Shown: piece after piece, positions 15,266 through 23,952 of the stretch
How positions within the stretch are numbered: the stretch's first letter is position 1
Layout: each line of letters starts with the position of its first letter
Assembly: GCF_001424875.1 (NCBI RefSeq)
Contig: NZ_LMCT01000019.1
Span: forward strand, 1 to 51,705
Direction: 5' to 3'
DNA from: Kitasatospora sp. Root107
Lineage (GTDB): Bacteria; Actinomycetota; Actinomycetes; Streptomycetales; Streptomycetaceae
Length of the DNA stretch: 51,705 nt
Notes under the pieces: model-generated
What the model was told of the DNA's origin: nothing
What the model saw: the letters and a program-made list of their open reading frames with translations, nothing else
The model's database searches: none
Made by a program: the position numbers and the translations under genes

Positions 15266-16606
15266 TCAGACGGCGGCGAACGCACCCTCGATGATGTCCA
15301 GACCCTCGGTGAGCAGGTGCTCCGGCATCACCAGCGGCGGCAGGAAGCGCAGCACGTTGCCGTAGGTGCCGGCGGTCAGCACCACCAGGCCCTCGGCGTG
15401 GCAGGCCTTGGCGACCGCGGCGGTGAACTCCGGGTTCGGCTCCTTGGAGCCCGGCTTGACCAGCTCGACCGCGATCATGGCGCCGCGGCCGCGGATCTCG
15501 CCGATCACGTCGAACTTCTCGGCCATGGTGGCCAGCCGGGCCTTCATGACCTCCTCGATGCGCTTGGCCTTGCCGTTCAGGTCCTCGGACTTCATGGTCT
15601 CGATGGAGCCCAGCGCGGCGGCGCAGGCGACCGGGTTGCCACCGTAGGTGCCGCCCAGGCCACCGCCGTGCGCAGCGTCCATGATCTCGGCGCGGCCGGT
15701 CACGGCGGCCAGCGGCAGACCGCCGGCGATGCCCTTGGCGGTGGTGATCAGGTCCGGGACGATGCCCTCGTCGTCACAGGCGAACCACTGGCCGGTGCGG
15801 CAGAAGCCGGTCTGGATCTCGTCCGCGACGAAGACGATGCCGTTCGCCTTGGCGTACTCGACGATCGCGGGGAGGAAGCCCTTGGCCGGCTCGATGAAGC
15901 CGCCCTCGCCCTGGATCGGCTCGATGATGATCGCCGCGACGTTGTCGGCGCCGATCTGCTTGTTGATGATGTCGATCGCCTGCGCGGCGGCCTCGGCGGC
16001 GCAGTTCTCGGCACCGGTCAGCCAGCGGTAGGGGTACGCCACCGGGACGCGGTAGATCTCCGGCGCGAACGGGCCGAAGCCCTGCTTGTACGGCATGTTC
16101 TTCGCCGTCAGGCCCATGGTGAGGTTGGTGCGGCCGTGGTAGCCGTGGTCGAAGACCACGACGGCGGTGCGCTTGGTGTAGACGCGGGCGATCTTCACCG
16201 CGTTCTCCACCGCCTCGGCGCCCGAGTTGAAGAGCGCGGTGCGCTTCTCGTGGTCGCCCGGGGTCAGCTCGTTGAGCTGCTCGGCCACCGCCACGTAGCC
16301 CTCGTACGGGGTCACCATGAAGCAGGTGTGGGTGAAGGCGGCCAGCTGCTCGGTGGCCTTGGCGACCACGGCGGCGGCGCTGTTGCCGACGTTGGTCACG
16401 GCGATGCCGGAGCCGAAGTCGATCAGCGAGTTGCCGTCCACGTCCTCCAGCACGCCGCCACCGGCCCGTGCGACGTACACCGGCAGGGTGGTGCCGACAC
16501 CGGCGGCCACCGCACTGAGCTTGCGTGCCTGCAGCTCCTGCGACTTCGGGCCGGGGATCGCGGTGACCAGGCGGCGCTCCTGCGGGAGCTGCGTTGCAGC
16601 GCTCAT
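15266..16606 (-). CDS. gabT: 4-aminobutyrate aminotransferase
   Basis: A 446-aa class III PLP-dependent aminotransferase that moves the amino group of GABA to 2-oxoglutarate, giving succinate semialdehyde and glutamate. Signatures include the PLP phosphate-binding region (FNSGAEAVENAVKIAR), HGYHGRT, the Asp in VADEIQTGFCRTG (D262) and the Schiff-base lysine K291 in TTAKGIAGGLPLA. ATG 16606 (MSAATQLPQERR) has GGAGA 8 nt upstream; the reading frame stays open far upstream on this strand, but that extension is not coding. It is divergent from the ATPase gene and separated by it from a PucR regulator and a GabD-like dehydrogenase, which together make a GABA degradation locus. Confidence 0.95.
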   Translation of the reverse strand: MSAATQLPQERRLVTAIPGPKSQELQARKLSAVAAGVGTTLPVYVARAGGGVLEDVDGNSLIDFGSGIAVTNVGNSAAAVVAKATEQLAAFTHTCFMVTPYEGYVAVAEQLNELTPGDHEKRTALFNSGAEAVENAVKIARVYTKRTAVVVFDHGYHGRTNLTMGLTAKNMPYKQGFGPFAPEIYRVPVAYPYRWLTGAENCAAEAAAQAIDIINKQIGADNVAAIIIEPIQGEGGFIEPAKGFLPAIVEYAKANGIVFVADEIQTGFCRTGQWFACDDEGIVPDLITTAKGIAGGLPLAAVTGRAEIMDAAHGGGLGGTYGGNPVACAAALGSIETMKSEDLNGKAKRIEEVMKARLATMAEKFDVIGEIRGRGAMIAVELVKPGSKEPNPEFTAAVAKACHAEGLVVLTAGTYGNVLRFLPPLVMPEHLLTEGLDIIEGAFAAV

Positions 16607-16749
16607 GGTGTGTTCTCCAAATCTCAAGGCGCGGTCCTCGCAGGCTACGGCCGCGAAACTCGCCCGGGCATGCGCCACTCGGTAGCAGTCCACCATCCGA
16701 CTTGTCCTGCGCGGCCAGCGCGTGAGATCGGCTACCGGCCGCCTTCGCT

Positions 16750-16757
16750 CCACTACA
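16750..16757. promoter_or_regulatory. CCACTACA motif in the gabT/ATPase divergent region
   Basis: This octamer also occurs, inverted, in the palindrome upstream of the gabD-like gene (20603-20610). Shared presence in both control regions of the locus makes it a candidate PucR-family binding element. Eight bases alone are weak evidence. Confidence 0.3.
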
Positions 16758-16837
16758 TTGAGCCCGGACGGGTCGCCCGGGGGCGTCGCGGGTAGGTCAT
16801 TGGCCGGGTGGGCACAGGGAGCGGGGAGCGGGCCGCG

Positions 16838-18883
16838 ATGGGACTGGACGGTACGTACGGGCAGCGTGCGGTCGAACTCGGGAAGGTGCCGGGCGTACCG
16901 CCGCAGCGGCCGGTCCCGTTCGACCTCACCGCCTGGGCCGGGGAGCCGCGCCCCGAACTCGAGCCGGGTGTCTACCGGCTGAACCACCGTCAGAACGCCG
17001 TGGTCGACCGCGAGGCCGCCGCCGTCCCGGCCGCACCACTGCTGCTGCGGGCCGCGCTCAACCTGGTGGTGGCCTGGTTCGCCTACCTGTACGGCGTCCA
17101 GCTGATCTTCTGGGTGGCCGGTCTGTTCGGTCTGCTCGACGGCCTCACCTCGGCCACCGCCGTGATCGCGCTGCTGGCGGTGAACGTCGCGGTGGCGGCC
17201 GGGGTGATCAAGCTGTTCGGCCGGATGGGCCGCTGGCCCGAGGTCTGGCGCCGCTGGGTCGGCCCGCTGCTGGCCCGTACCGTCACCCAGGAGCCGCCGG
17301 CCGAGGGCGTCGCCGTGCCCACCGGTCCGGCCGACCCCTGGGAGCGGCTGCGCCAGGGCGGTGCGCCGCTGGCCGCCCAGGTGCTGGACCGGCAGCCGGT
17401 CAGCGACGTCGACTACGTCCGGATCCAGCGGGCCTGGGAGACCGTGCTCGGGCAGCCGGACCTGATGGCCGCCTTCACCGAACAGATCACCGCCCGCGGC
17501 GCCGCGGCCTGCGCCCACCCCTCGGAGGCCCGCGACCTGGCCGGCCGCAGCCACCGGCACGACCTGCTGACCCGTCAGGTCAGGCTGGGCACCGCCCAGG
17601 ACGTGCTGAAGAACCCGACCACCCACCGGGCCACCGGCTTCGCCCTCGATCCGGCGCTGCTCGGCACCTCGCTGCTCGCGGTCGGCCCGGCCGGCACCGG
17701 CAAGACCGCCGGGCTGGCCCGTCCGCTGGCCGAGGCGCTCTGCCTGCAGGCACTCGCGGGCACCGCCTGCGCGGTGGTGATCGGCGCCGCCGAGGCGGAC
17801 CTCGGTCCTGACGACTGGTACGACGTGGTGATTGCCCCCGGCGACCCCGCCTCGCCCTACGGCCTCGACCTGTTCGGCGCCGCCGCCGAGGTGGACGAGG
17901 CGGCCGCCCGGCTGGCCGACGCGCTGCTGCCGGACGAGCTCTCGCTGCGCGCCGAGAGCTCCCGGGCCGCGCTCCAGCAGACGGTCGGACCGTTCCACGC
18001 CGCGTACGGCCGCTACCCCGGCGTCCGGGAGCTGCGCGAGCTGCTCGGCGGCGAGCCCAAGGCCTGGGCGGCGCTGCGTCAGGCGCTGACCGAGGCCGGT
18101 GAACTGACGGCCCACCAGTCCGACCTGCAGCACCGCGAGCGCCAGCACGGCCGGGCCGACGACCCGGGCGCGCTGCTCGCCGACCGGCTGGCGCTGCTGG
18201 ACCGTCCGGCCTTCGCCGGGTGCTTCCCGGGCGACGCCCCCGGCAAGCCCGCCTTCGCGATGCGGGCGCTTGACCACCCGCTCAGAGTCCGGGTCAAGCT
18301 GCCCGAGCTCAGCCACCCGGAGGCGGCCCGGATGCTGTCCCGGCTGGTCACCGGCCAGTTCGTGCAGGCCGCGATCGCGCGCCGGGAGCGTGCGCTGTTC
18401 GCCGGTCTGGTGGTGGACGACGCCTCGGCGGCGCTCGACGCACAGGTGGTGCGCGGGCTGCAGCGGATGCGCGGGGCGAACGCCGGGGCCGTCCTGCTGC
18501 TGCGCACCCTGGTCGACCTGCCGGAGAACCTGCGCACCGCGCTGTTCGGCGCGGTCGGCTGCCGGATGGCCTTCCCCGGCATCGCCCCCTGGGACGGCCG
18601 GCTGTTCTCCGAGGCCTGGGGCACCCACCTGATCCGGGAGACCGCCGTCACCCACGCGCCGGACACCTCGGGCGGCGCGGTCCGCCGGGCCGGCCGACTG
18701 GCCCGCAAGGCCCTCTCCGGCACCACCGCGCAGACCGAGAGCGTCACCGTCCGGGACGTCGAGCGGCACCGCTGGTCGCCCTCCGACCTGGCGCACGCGC
18801 TGCCGACCGGGCACGCGGTGATCTCGCTGACCACGGTGACGGGGGAGCAGATCCCGCCGGTGCTGGTGGATCTGCGCGGCTGA
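16838..18883 (+). CDS. VirD4/FtsK-like ATP-binding membrane protein
   Basis: A 681-aa actinomycete protein often annotated only as an ATP/GTP-binding protein. Two hydrophobic segments lie at about residues 68-100 and 105-126, followed by a cytosolic P-loop domain. Walker A is GPAGTGKT (283-290); a Walker B-like strand is LFAGLVVDDAS. The segment GLQRMRGANAGAVLLLRTLVDLP resembles the sensor region of VirD4/TraG coupling ATPases. No relaxase or conjugation genes are nearby, so a chromosomal, non-conjugative role is inferred. ATG 16838 is preceded by GGGGAG about 10 nt upstream; GTG 16808 is an alternative. It stands between gabT and the PucR regulator. Confidence 0.85.
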   Translation: MGLDGTYGQRAVELGKVPGVPPQRPVPFDLTAWAGEPRPELEPGVYRLNHRQNAVVDREAAAVPAAPLLLRAALNLVVAWFAYLYGVQLIFWVAGLFGLLDGLTSATAVIALLAVNVAVAAGVIKLFGRMGRWPEVWRRWVGPLLARTVTQEPPAEGVAVPTGPADPWERLRQGGAPLAAQVLDRQPVSDVDYVRIQRAWETVLGQPDLMAAFTEQITARGAAACAHPSEARDLAGRSHRHDLLTRQVRLGTAQDVLKNPTTHRATGFALDPALLGTSLLAVGPAGTGKTAGLARPLAEALCLQALAGTACAVVIGAAEADLGPDDWYDVVIAPGDPASPYGLDLFGAAAEVDEAAARLADALLPDELSLRAESSRAALQQTVGPFHAAYGRYPGVRELRELLGGEPKAWAALRQALTEAGELTAHQSDLQHRERQHGRADDPGALLADRLALLDRPAFAGCFPGDAPGKPAFAMRALDHPLRVRVKLPELSHPEAARMLSRLVTGQFVQAAIARRERALFAGLVVDDASAALDAQVVRGLQRMRGANAGAVLLLRTLVDLPENLRTALFGAVGCRMAFPGIAPWDGRLFSEAWGTHLIRETAVTHAPDTSGGAVRRAGRLARKALSGTTAQTESVTVRDVERHRWSPSDLAHALPTGHAVISLTTVTGEQIPPVLVDLRG

Positions 18884-18945
18884 GCGGTCGGCCACCGGCT
18901 GACTACGGAGCGGATGATTCGGTCCGGCGGGTTGGCCGAGGCGTA

Positions 18946-18951
18946 CATAAT
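18946..18951 (+). promoter_or_regulatory. -10 element upstream of the PucR gene
   Basis: TACATAAT at about 18944-18951 is the only AT-rich hexamer (CATAAT) between the ATPase and PucR genes, 63 bp before the PucR start. The -35 is weak. Confidence 0.45.
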
Positions 18952-19014
18952 GGAGACAGAAGCCCTCCTCGCCCGGTTGCAACGGCGCAGCCTGGTCGAA
19001 CACCCGAAGGTGCC

Positions 19015-20577
19015 ATGCCCCCCACACTTGCCTCCGTAGTCCGCAGCAGCTCGCTCCATCTGACCGTGCTGGCCGGTGCGGACCAGTTGGAACGGCCCGT
19101 CCGCTGGGTGCACACCAGCGAGCTGGACGACCCGACGCCCTTCCTGGAGGGCGGGGAGCTGCTGCTCACCACCGGGATCAAGCTGGGCAAGGCCGCCGCC
19201 AAGCTCCAGGCGTACGTGCACCGGCTGGCCGACGCGGGCGTGGTCGGTCTCGGCCTCGGGGTCGGGCTCTCGCACACCGAGGTGCCGCAGGCGCTGGTGG
19301 ACGCGGCCGCCCAGCGCGGGCTGCCGCTGATCCGGGTGCCCGAGGCGACTCCGTTCATCGCGATCAGCAAGACCGTCTCGGCCGCGCTGGCCGCTGAGCA
19401 GTACGAGGCGGTCACCACCAGCTTCGAGGCCCAGGAGGAGCTGACCCGGGCCGCGCTCGGCAAGGACGGCACCACCGCGGTGGTCCGCAAGCTGGCCGCC
19501 CGGCTCGGCGGCTGGGCCGCGCTGTACGACGGCTCCGGCGCGCTCTCCGCCGTCGCCCCCGACTGGGCCGCCCGCCGCGCGGGCCGGCTGGCCGCCGAGG
19601 TGGACCGGCTGCGCCGCCGCCCGGCGCCGTCCTCGGCCGCGCTGCAGGGCCGGGCCCCGGGCATCGACACCGCCGACGAGGACTACGTGGTGGTCCAGTC
19701 GCTCGGTGCGGACCGCCGCCCGCGCGGCTTCCTCGCGGTCGGCACCGAGGACCGGATCACCCCCACCGAGCGCTACGTGCTGAACGCCGCCGTCGCGCTG
19801 CTCACCCTGACCCTGGAGCGCTCCCGCGAGCTGCGGCAGGCCGAGGAACGGATGGGCGCCGCGCTGCTGGGCATGGTGCTCGCGGGCGAGATAGTGACGG
19901 CCCGTCAGGTCGCCGCCGGGCTGTTCGGCGGGCTGCCCGAGGGCACCGTCCGGGTGCTGGTCGGCGGGGCCGGGCCGACCGCCGACCCGGAGGCGCTCGG
20001 CGAGCTCGGCGACCGCGCCGAACAGGCCGGCAGCCGGGTCGCCGAGCGCCTGCTGATCTCCCGCGAGGACGGGCCGAACGGCCCCCGGCTGATCGTGCTC
20101 GCCCCCGACAACGGCGCGGCCCACCGGGCCTGCCTGGGCGCGGTCGAGGAGCACGAGGGCCTGGCGCTCGGCATCTCAGCGGCCGCGTCGGTGGAGGAGG
20201 CCGGTACGGCCTTCGCGCAGGCCGAACGGGCTCTGGCGGTCGCCCTCCGGGGTGGCAAGCGGGCCGTCGACCACGAGGAGGTCGGTGCAGGCTCGCTGCT
20301 GCCGCTGCTCGGCGAGGAGGCGGTCACCGCCTTCGCCGAGGGCCTGCTCCGGCCGCTGCGCGACCATGACCGGACGGCCCGGGGCGACCTGGTCGCCTCG
20401 CTGCGGGCCTGGCTCTCCCGGCACGGGCAGTGGGACGCGGCCGCCGCCGACCTCGGCGTGCACCGGCACACCCTGCGGTACCGGATGCGGCGGGTGGAGG
20501 AACTGCTCGGACGTTCGCTGGACGACACGGACGCCCGGATGGAGCTCTGGCTCGCGCTGCGCTCCGGCGAGGACTGA
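19015..20577 (+). CDS. PucR family transcriptional regulator
   Basis: A 520-aa regulator. The N-terminal purine-catabolism-type domain spans about residues 5-125 (VRWVHTSELDDPTPFLEGGELLLTTG). A GAF-like middle follows, and a C-terminal helix-turn-helix lies at about 460-510 (RAWLSRHGQWDAAAADLGVHRHTLRYRMRRVEELLGRSLDD). Its place between gabT and a gabD-like gene suggests that it activates GABA catabolism in response to GABA or succinate semialdehyde; the ligand is not shown by the sequence. ATG 19015 has GAAGG close upstream. The aldehyde dehydrogenase gene follows by 132 bp with its own candidate operator. Confidence 0.92.
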   Translation: MPPTLASVVRSSSLHLTVLAGADQLERPVRWVHTSELDDPTPFLEGGELLLTTGIKLGKAAAKLQAYVHRLADAGVVGLGLGVGLSHTEVPQALVDAAAQRGLPLIRVPEATPFIAISKTVSAALAAEQYEAVTTSFEAQEELTRAALGKDGTTAVVRKLAARLGGWAALYDGSGALSAVAPDWAARRAGRLAAEVDRLRRRPAPSSAALQGRAPGIDTADEDYVVVQSLGADRRPRGFLAVGTEDRITPTERYVLNAAVALLTLTLERSRELRQAEERMGAALLGMVLAGEIVTARQVAAGLFGGLPEGTVRVLVGGAGPTADPEALGELGDRAEQAGSRVAERLLISREDGPNGPRLIVLAPDNGAAHRACLGAVEEHEGLALGISAAASVEEAGTAFAQAERALAVALRGGKRAVDHEEVGAGSLLPLLGEEAVTAFAEGLLRPLRDHDRTARGDLVASLRAWLSRHGQWDAAAADLGVHRHTLRYRMRRVEELLGRSLDDTDARMELWLALRSGED

Positions 20578-20596
20578 GCGGTACGACCAGCACGCT

Positions 20597-20610
20597 CCAC
20601 GTTGTAGTGG
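20597..20610. promoter_or_regulatory. Palindrome upstream of the gabD-like gene
   Basis: CCAC-GTTGTA-GTGG, a 4-6-4 dyad about 100 bp before the start. Its right half (TGTAGTGG) is the complement of the CCACTACA found between gabT and the ATPase gene. Candidate operator for the adjacent PucR protein. Confidence 0.4.
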
Positions 20611-20709
20611 GCACCTGCGGCTCTGCTCCGTCGTGTCCAATCCGCTCCGTGGGCCGCCAGCCCTACCGTGGGTTCGTAGCTCTCCCACCACAGAAGGGTC
20701 GGTACGACC

Positions 20710-22152
20710 GTGACCACCACCCATGAGTTCTGGCTGGCCGGCCGCCGGGCGACCGGTGACGCCGAGTTCGAGGTTCACCACTCGTTCGACGGCAGCCTGG
20801 TCGGCAAGGTCAGTGTGCCGACCGACGCCCAGGTGGAGGAGGCGCTGGACGCCGCCGTCGCCGTCGCCCCGGCCTTCGCCGCGAGCCCCGCACACGTCAG
20901 GGCCACCGCGCTCGACCACGTCGCCCGTCGGCTGACGGACCGTACGGAGGAGATCGCCCGGCTGATCACCGCCGAGAACGGCAAGCCGATCAAGTGGGCC
21001 CGCGGTGAGGTCGGCCGGGCCGCCTCGGTGTTCCGCTGGGCCGCCGAGGAGGCGCGCCGGACCAACGGCGAGACCATGCGGCTGGACACCGACCCGGGCG
21101 GCGTCGGCCGCTTCGCGGTGGTCCGCCGCTTCCCGCGCGGTGTGGTGCTGGGCATCGCGCCGTTCAACTTCCCGCTGAACCTGGTCGCCCACAAGGTCGC
21201 CCCGGCGATCGCGGTCGGCGCCCCGATCATCCTCAAGCCGGCCCCGGCCACCCCGCTCTCCGCGCTGGTGCTCGGCGAGATCCTGGCCGAGACCGAGCTG
21301 CCGGCCGGTTCCTGGAGCGTGCTCCCGGTGCCGAACGAGAAGATGCCCGCGCTGGTCCAGGACCCGCGCCTGCCGGTGATCTCGTTCACCGGTTCGGACA
21401 AGGTCGGCTACCAGATCATGGACTCGGTGCCGCGCAAGCACGTCACCCTGGAGCTCGGCGGCAACGCCGCGGCCGTGGTGCTGGCCGACTGGTCCTCCGA
21501 GGCCGACCTGGAGTGGGCCGCCACCCGGATCGCGATGTTCGCCAACTACCAGGGCGGCCAGTCCTGCATCTCGGTGCAGCGGGTGATCGCCGACGCGACG
21601 GTCTACGACGCGCTGGTGGAGAAGGTGGTCGCCAAGGTGCAGGCCCAGGTGACCGGCGACCCGAGCGCCGACGCCACCGACGTCGGCCCGCTGGTGGACG
21701 AGAACGCCGCCAAGCGCGTCGAGTCCTGGGTCGACGACGCCGTCGCCAAGGGCGCCAAGCTGCTGGCCGGCGGTACCCGCGACGGGGCGGCCTACGCGCC
21801 GACCGTGCTCGCCGAGCTGCCGGATGACGCGATCCTGGCCACCGCCGAGGTGTTCGGCCCGGTGCTCTCGCTGCACAGGGTGGACTCCACCGAGGAGGCG
21901 TTCGCCGCGGTCAACGACTCCAAGTTCGGCCTGCAGGCCGGCGTCTTCACGCACGACCTGCAGTCCGCCTTCAAGGCACACCAGGTGCTGGAGGTCGGCG
22001 GCGTGGTGATCGGTGACGCCCCGTCGTACCGGGCCGACCAGATGCCGTACGGCGGCGTCAAGGACTCCGGCGTCGGCCGCGAGGGTGTCAAGTACGCGAT
22101 GGGCGACTTCACGTACGAGAAGGTGCTGGTGCTCACCGGCCTCGATCTCTGA
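20710..22152 (+). CDS. gabD: Aldehyde dehydrogenase, probable succinate-semialdehyde dehydrogenase
   Basis: A 480-aa NAD(P)+-dependent aldehyde dehydrogenase. The general-base glutamate is E248 in TLELGGNAA and the nucleophile is C286 in GGQSCISVQR. The Rossmann segment PFNFPLNL and the conserved EVFGPVLS and YGGVKDSGVGREG near the C-terminus are all intact. In this locus it would oxidise succinate semialdehyde made by GabT to succinate; the substrate assignment rests on context, since the family is broad. GTG 20710 is the start, with GAAGGG about 11 nt upstream. A strong terminator follows. Confidence 0.88.
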   Translation: MTTTHEFWLAGRRATGDAEFEVHHSFDGSLVGKVSVPTDAQVEEALDAAVAVAPAFAASPAHVRATALDHVARRLTDRTEEIARLITAENGKPIKWARGEVGRAASVFRWAAEEARRTNGETMRLDTDPGGVGRFAVVRRFPRGVVLGIAPFNFPLNLVAHKVAPAIAVGAPIILKPAPATPLSALVLGEILAETELPAGSWSVLPVPNEKMPALVQDPRLPVISFTGSDKVGYQIMDSVPRKHVTLELGGNAAAVVLADWSSEADLEWAATRIAMFANYQGGQSCISVQRVIADATVYDALVEKVVAKVQAQVTGDPSADATDVGPLVDENAAKRVESWVDDAVAKGAKLLAGGTRDGAAYAPTVLAELPDDAILATAEVFGPVLSLHRVDSTEEAFAAVNDSKFGLQAGVFTHDLQSAFKAHQVLEVGGVVIGDAPSYRADQMPYGGVKDSGVGREGVKYAMGDFTYEKVLVLTGLDL

Positions 22153-22163
22153 GTCACTCCCTG

Positions 22164-22196
22164 ATGCCCCGTCACCGACCACCGGTGACGGGGCAT
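22164..22196 (+). terminator. Intrinsic terminator after the gabD-like gene
   Basis: Perfect 14-bp stem (ATGCCCCGTCACCG and its complement) with loop ACCAC, starting 12 nt after the stop codon. Confidence 0.92.
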
Positions 22197-22205
22197 CTGC
22201 CTGAG

Positions 22206-22234
22206 TTGACACCTCCACCGGGCGGGCGTAGTCC
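22206..22234 (+). promoter_or_regulatory. Promoter of the 135-aa protein gene
   Basis: A consensus -35 TTGACA (22206-22211) and a -10-like TAGTCC 17 nt later, directly after the terminator and 24 bp before the start codon. Confidence 0.55.
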
Positions 22235-22257
22235 GGAAGGGAGGAAGGGAGATCGTC

Positions 22258-22665
22258 ATGCTCGGTGACCTCATCGGACAGGAATCTGGACAGACCACGG
22301 GGCAGCGGGTGGTGGCGGGGGAGCACGGCCTGGCACCCACGGTGGAGACGTCGTTCGTCGGGAGCGGGACACTGCTCGGCGTCGAGGTGAACGACATGGG
22401 GACGTACTCGGCCCGACTACGCGCGGACGGGACCTTGCACGGCGAGGGACAGGGGATCCTGATGAGCCCGAGCGGCGCGAGCGCGACCTGGCAGGGCGCG
22501 GGCGTCGGCACGATCACCGAGAGCGGCGGCAACAGCTGGCGCGGCTCGCTGATCTTCACCAGCGACTCGCCCGAGTTCGCCGCGCTGCGCGGGGCGGTCG
22601 GCGTCTTCGAGTGGGAGGTCGACGCGAGCGGGAAGGCCGAAGGAAAGTTCTGGGCCTGGAAGTAG
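22258..22665 (+). CDS. Small conserved protein of unknown function
   Basis: A 135-aa protein, beta-rich by inspection (GSGTLLGVEVNDMGTYSARLRADGTLHGEGQGI, GNSWRGSLIFTSDSPEF, VFEWEVDASGKAEGKFWAWK). It ends in aromatic residues like a lipocalin/DUF3224-type barrel, though I cannot assign a family firmly. No signal peptide or membrane segment was seen. The ribosome site GGGAGGAAGGGAG is very strong and ATG 22258 follows it. It has its own promoter and lies 21 bp before dxr, so the two may be co-transcribed. Confidence 0.82.
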   Translation: MLGDLIGQESGQTTGQRVVAGEHGLAPTVETSFVGSGTLLGVEVNDMGTYSARLRADGTLHGEGQGILMSPSGASATWQGAGVGTITESGGNSWRGSLIFTSDSPEFAALRGAVGVFEWEVDASGKAEGKFWAWK

Positions 22666-22686
22666 CGCCCGGCCCGACAGGACACA

Positions 22687-23916
22687 ATGGGGCGCATGAA
22701 CTCGCTCGCCCACCCGCAGCTGCGCTTCTCACCGACCGTCAAGGACCCCACCGGCCCCCGGGAGCTGGTGATCCTCGGGTCCACCGGTTCGATCGGCACC
22801 CAGGCCATCGACGTGGTGCTGCGCAACCCCGACCGGTTCAAGGTGGTCGCCCTGTCGGCGGCCGGTGGCCGGGTCGGCCTGCTCGCCGAGCAGGCGCTCC
22901 AACTGGGTGTGCACACCGTGGCGGTGGCCGATCCGGCCGCCGTCCCGGCGTTGCGTGAGGCGCTCGGTGCCCTGGCTGCGGGGCGGCCGCTGCCGGAGAT
23001 CCTGGCGGGCCCGGACGCCGCCACCGAGCTGGCCGGGTCCGAGTGCCACTCCGTGCTGAACGGCATCACCGGCTCGATCGGCCTGCGCCCGACGCTGGCC
23101 GCGCTCCGGGCCGGGCGGGTGCTGGTGCTGGCCAACAAGGAGTCGCTGATCGTCGGCGGCCCGCTGGTCAAGGCGGTCGCCCAGCCCGGCCAGATCGTGC
23201 CGGTGGACTCCGAGCACGCCGCGCTGTTCCAGGCGCTGGCGGGCGGCACCCGGGCCGAGGTCCGCAAGCTGGTGGTCACCGCCAGCGGCGGCCCGTTCCG
23301 CAACCGCACCAGGGAGCAGCTGGCCGGCGTCACCCGGGACGAGGCACTGGCCCACCCCACCTGGGCGATGGGCCCGGTCGTCACGATCAACTCCGCCACC
23401 CTGGTGAACAAGGGCCTTGAGGTGATCGAGGCCCACCTGCTGTACGACGTGCCGTTCGACCGGATCGAGGTTGTGGTCCACCCGCAGTCGGTCGTGCACT
23501 CGATGGTGGAGTTCACCGACGGCTCCACGCTGGCCCAGGCCAGCCCGCCGGACATGCGGATGCCGATCGCGCTCGGCCTCGGCTGGCCGGACCGGGTGCC
23601 GGACGCCGCCCCCGGCTGCGACTGGACCAAGGCCGCCACCTGGGAGTTCTTCCCGCTCGACAACGAGGCCTTCCCCGCCGTGGACCTGGCCCGCGAGGTC
23701 GGTACGCTCGGCGGGACGGCCCCGGCCGTCTTCAACGCCGCCAACGAGGAGTGCGTCGAGGCGTTCCTGGCCGGCCGGTTGCCTTTCACGGGGATCGTGG
23801 ACACTGTGGCGAAGGTGGTGTCCGAACACACGGTGGGAACTTCCCTCACGGTCGAGGACGTCCTTCTCGCGGAGACCTGGGCCCGCGCCCGGGCCCGTGA
23901 GCTGGCAGCGGGCTAG
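22687..23916 (+). CDS. dxr: 1-deoxy-D-xylulose-5-phosphate reductoisomerase
   Basis: A 409-aa enzyme that converts DXP to 2-C-methyl-D-erythritol 4-phosphate with NADPH, the committed step of the MEP isoprenoid pathway. The NADPH-binding loop is GSTGSIG. The catalytic and metal residues lie in LANKESLIVGG, VPVDSEHAALFQ and NSATLVNKGLEVIEAHLL. The flexible loop and C-terminal four-helix region (FNAANEECVEAFL) are intact. ATG 22687 has AGGA 4 nt upstream; ATG 22696 is an alternative nearly as good. A site-2 protease gene and ispG follow on the same strand, the usual order in Streptomyces. Confidence 0.97.
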   Translation: MGRMNSLAHPQLRFSPTVKDPTGPRELVILGSTGSIGTQAIDVVLRNPDRFKVVALSAAGGRVGLLAEQALQLGVHTVAVADPAAVPALREALGALAAGRPLPEILAGPDAATELAGSECHSVLNGITGSIGLRPTLAALRAGRVLVLANKESLIVGGPLVKAVAQPGQIVPVDSEHAALFQALAGGTRAEVRKLVVTASGGPFRNRTREQLAGVTRDEALAHPTWAMGPVVTINSATLVNKGLEVIEAHLLYDVPFDRIEVVVHPQSVVHSMVEFTDGSTLAQASPPDMRMPIALGLGWPDRVPDAAPGCDWTKAATWEFFPLDNEAFPAVDLAREVGTLGGTAPAVFNAANEECVEAFLAGRLPFTGIVDTVAKVVSEHTVGTSLTVEDVLLAETWARARARELAAG

Positions 23917-23952
23917 CGGCGACGGTCGGAGCGGCATGACGGAGGATCAGTA

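Noticed and set aside
16607..19027. A large in-frame N-terminal extension of gabT on the minus strand
   Set aside because: It covers the complement of the ATPase gene and gives low-complexity sequence; GabT starts at 16606 with a good ribosome site and family-typical N-terminus.
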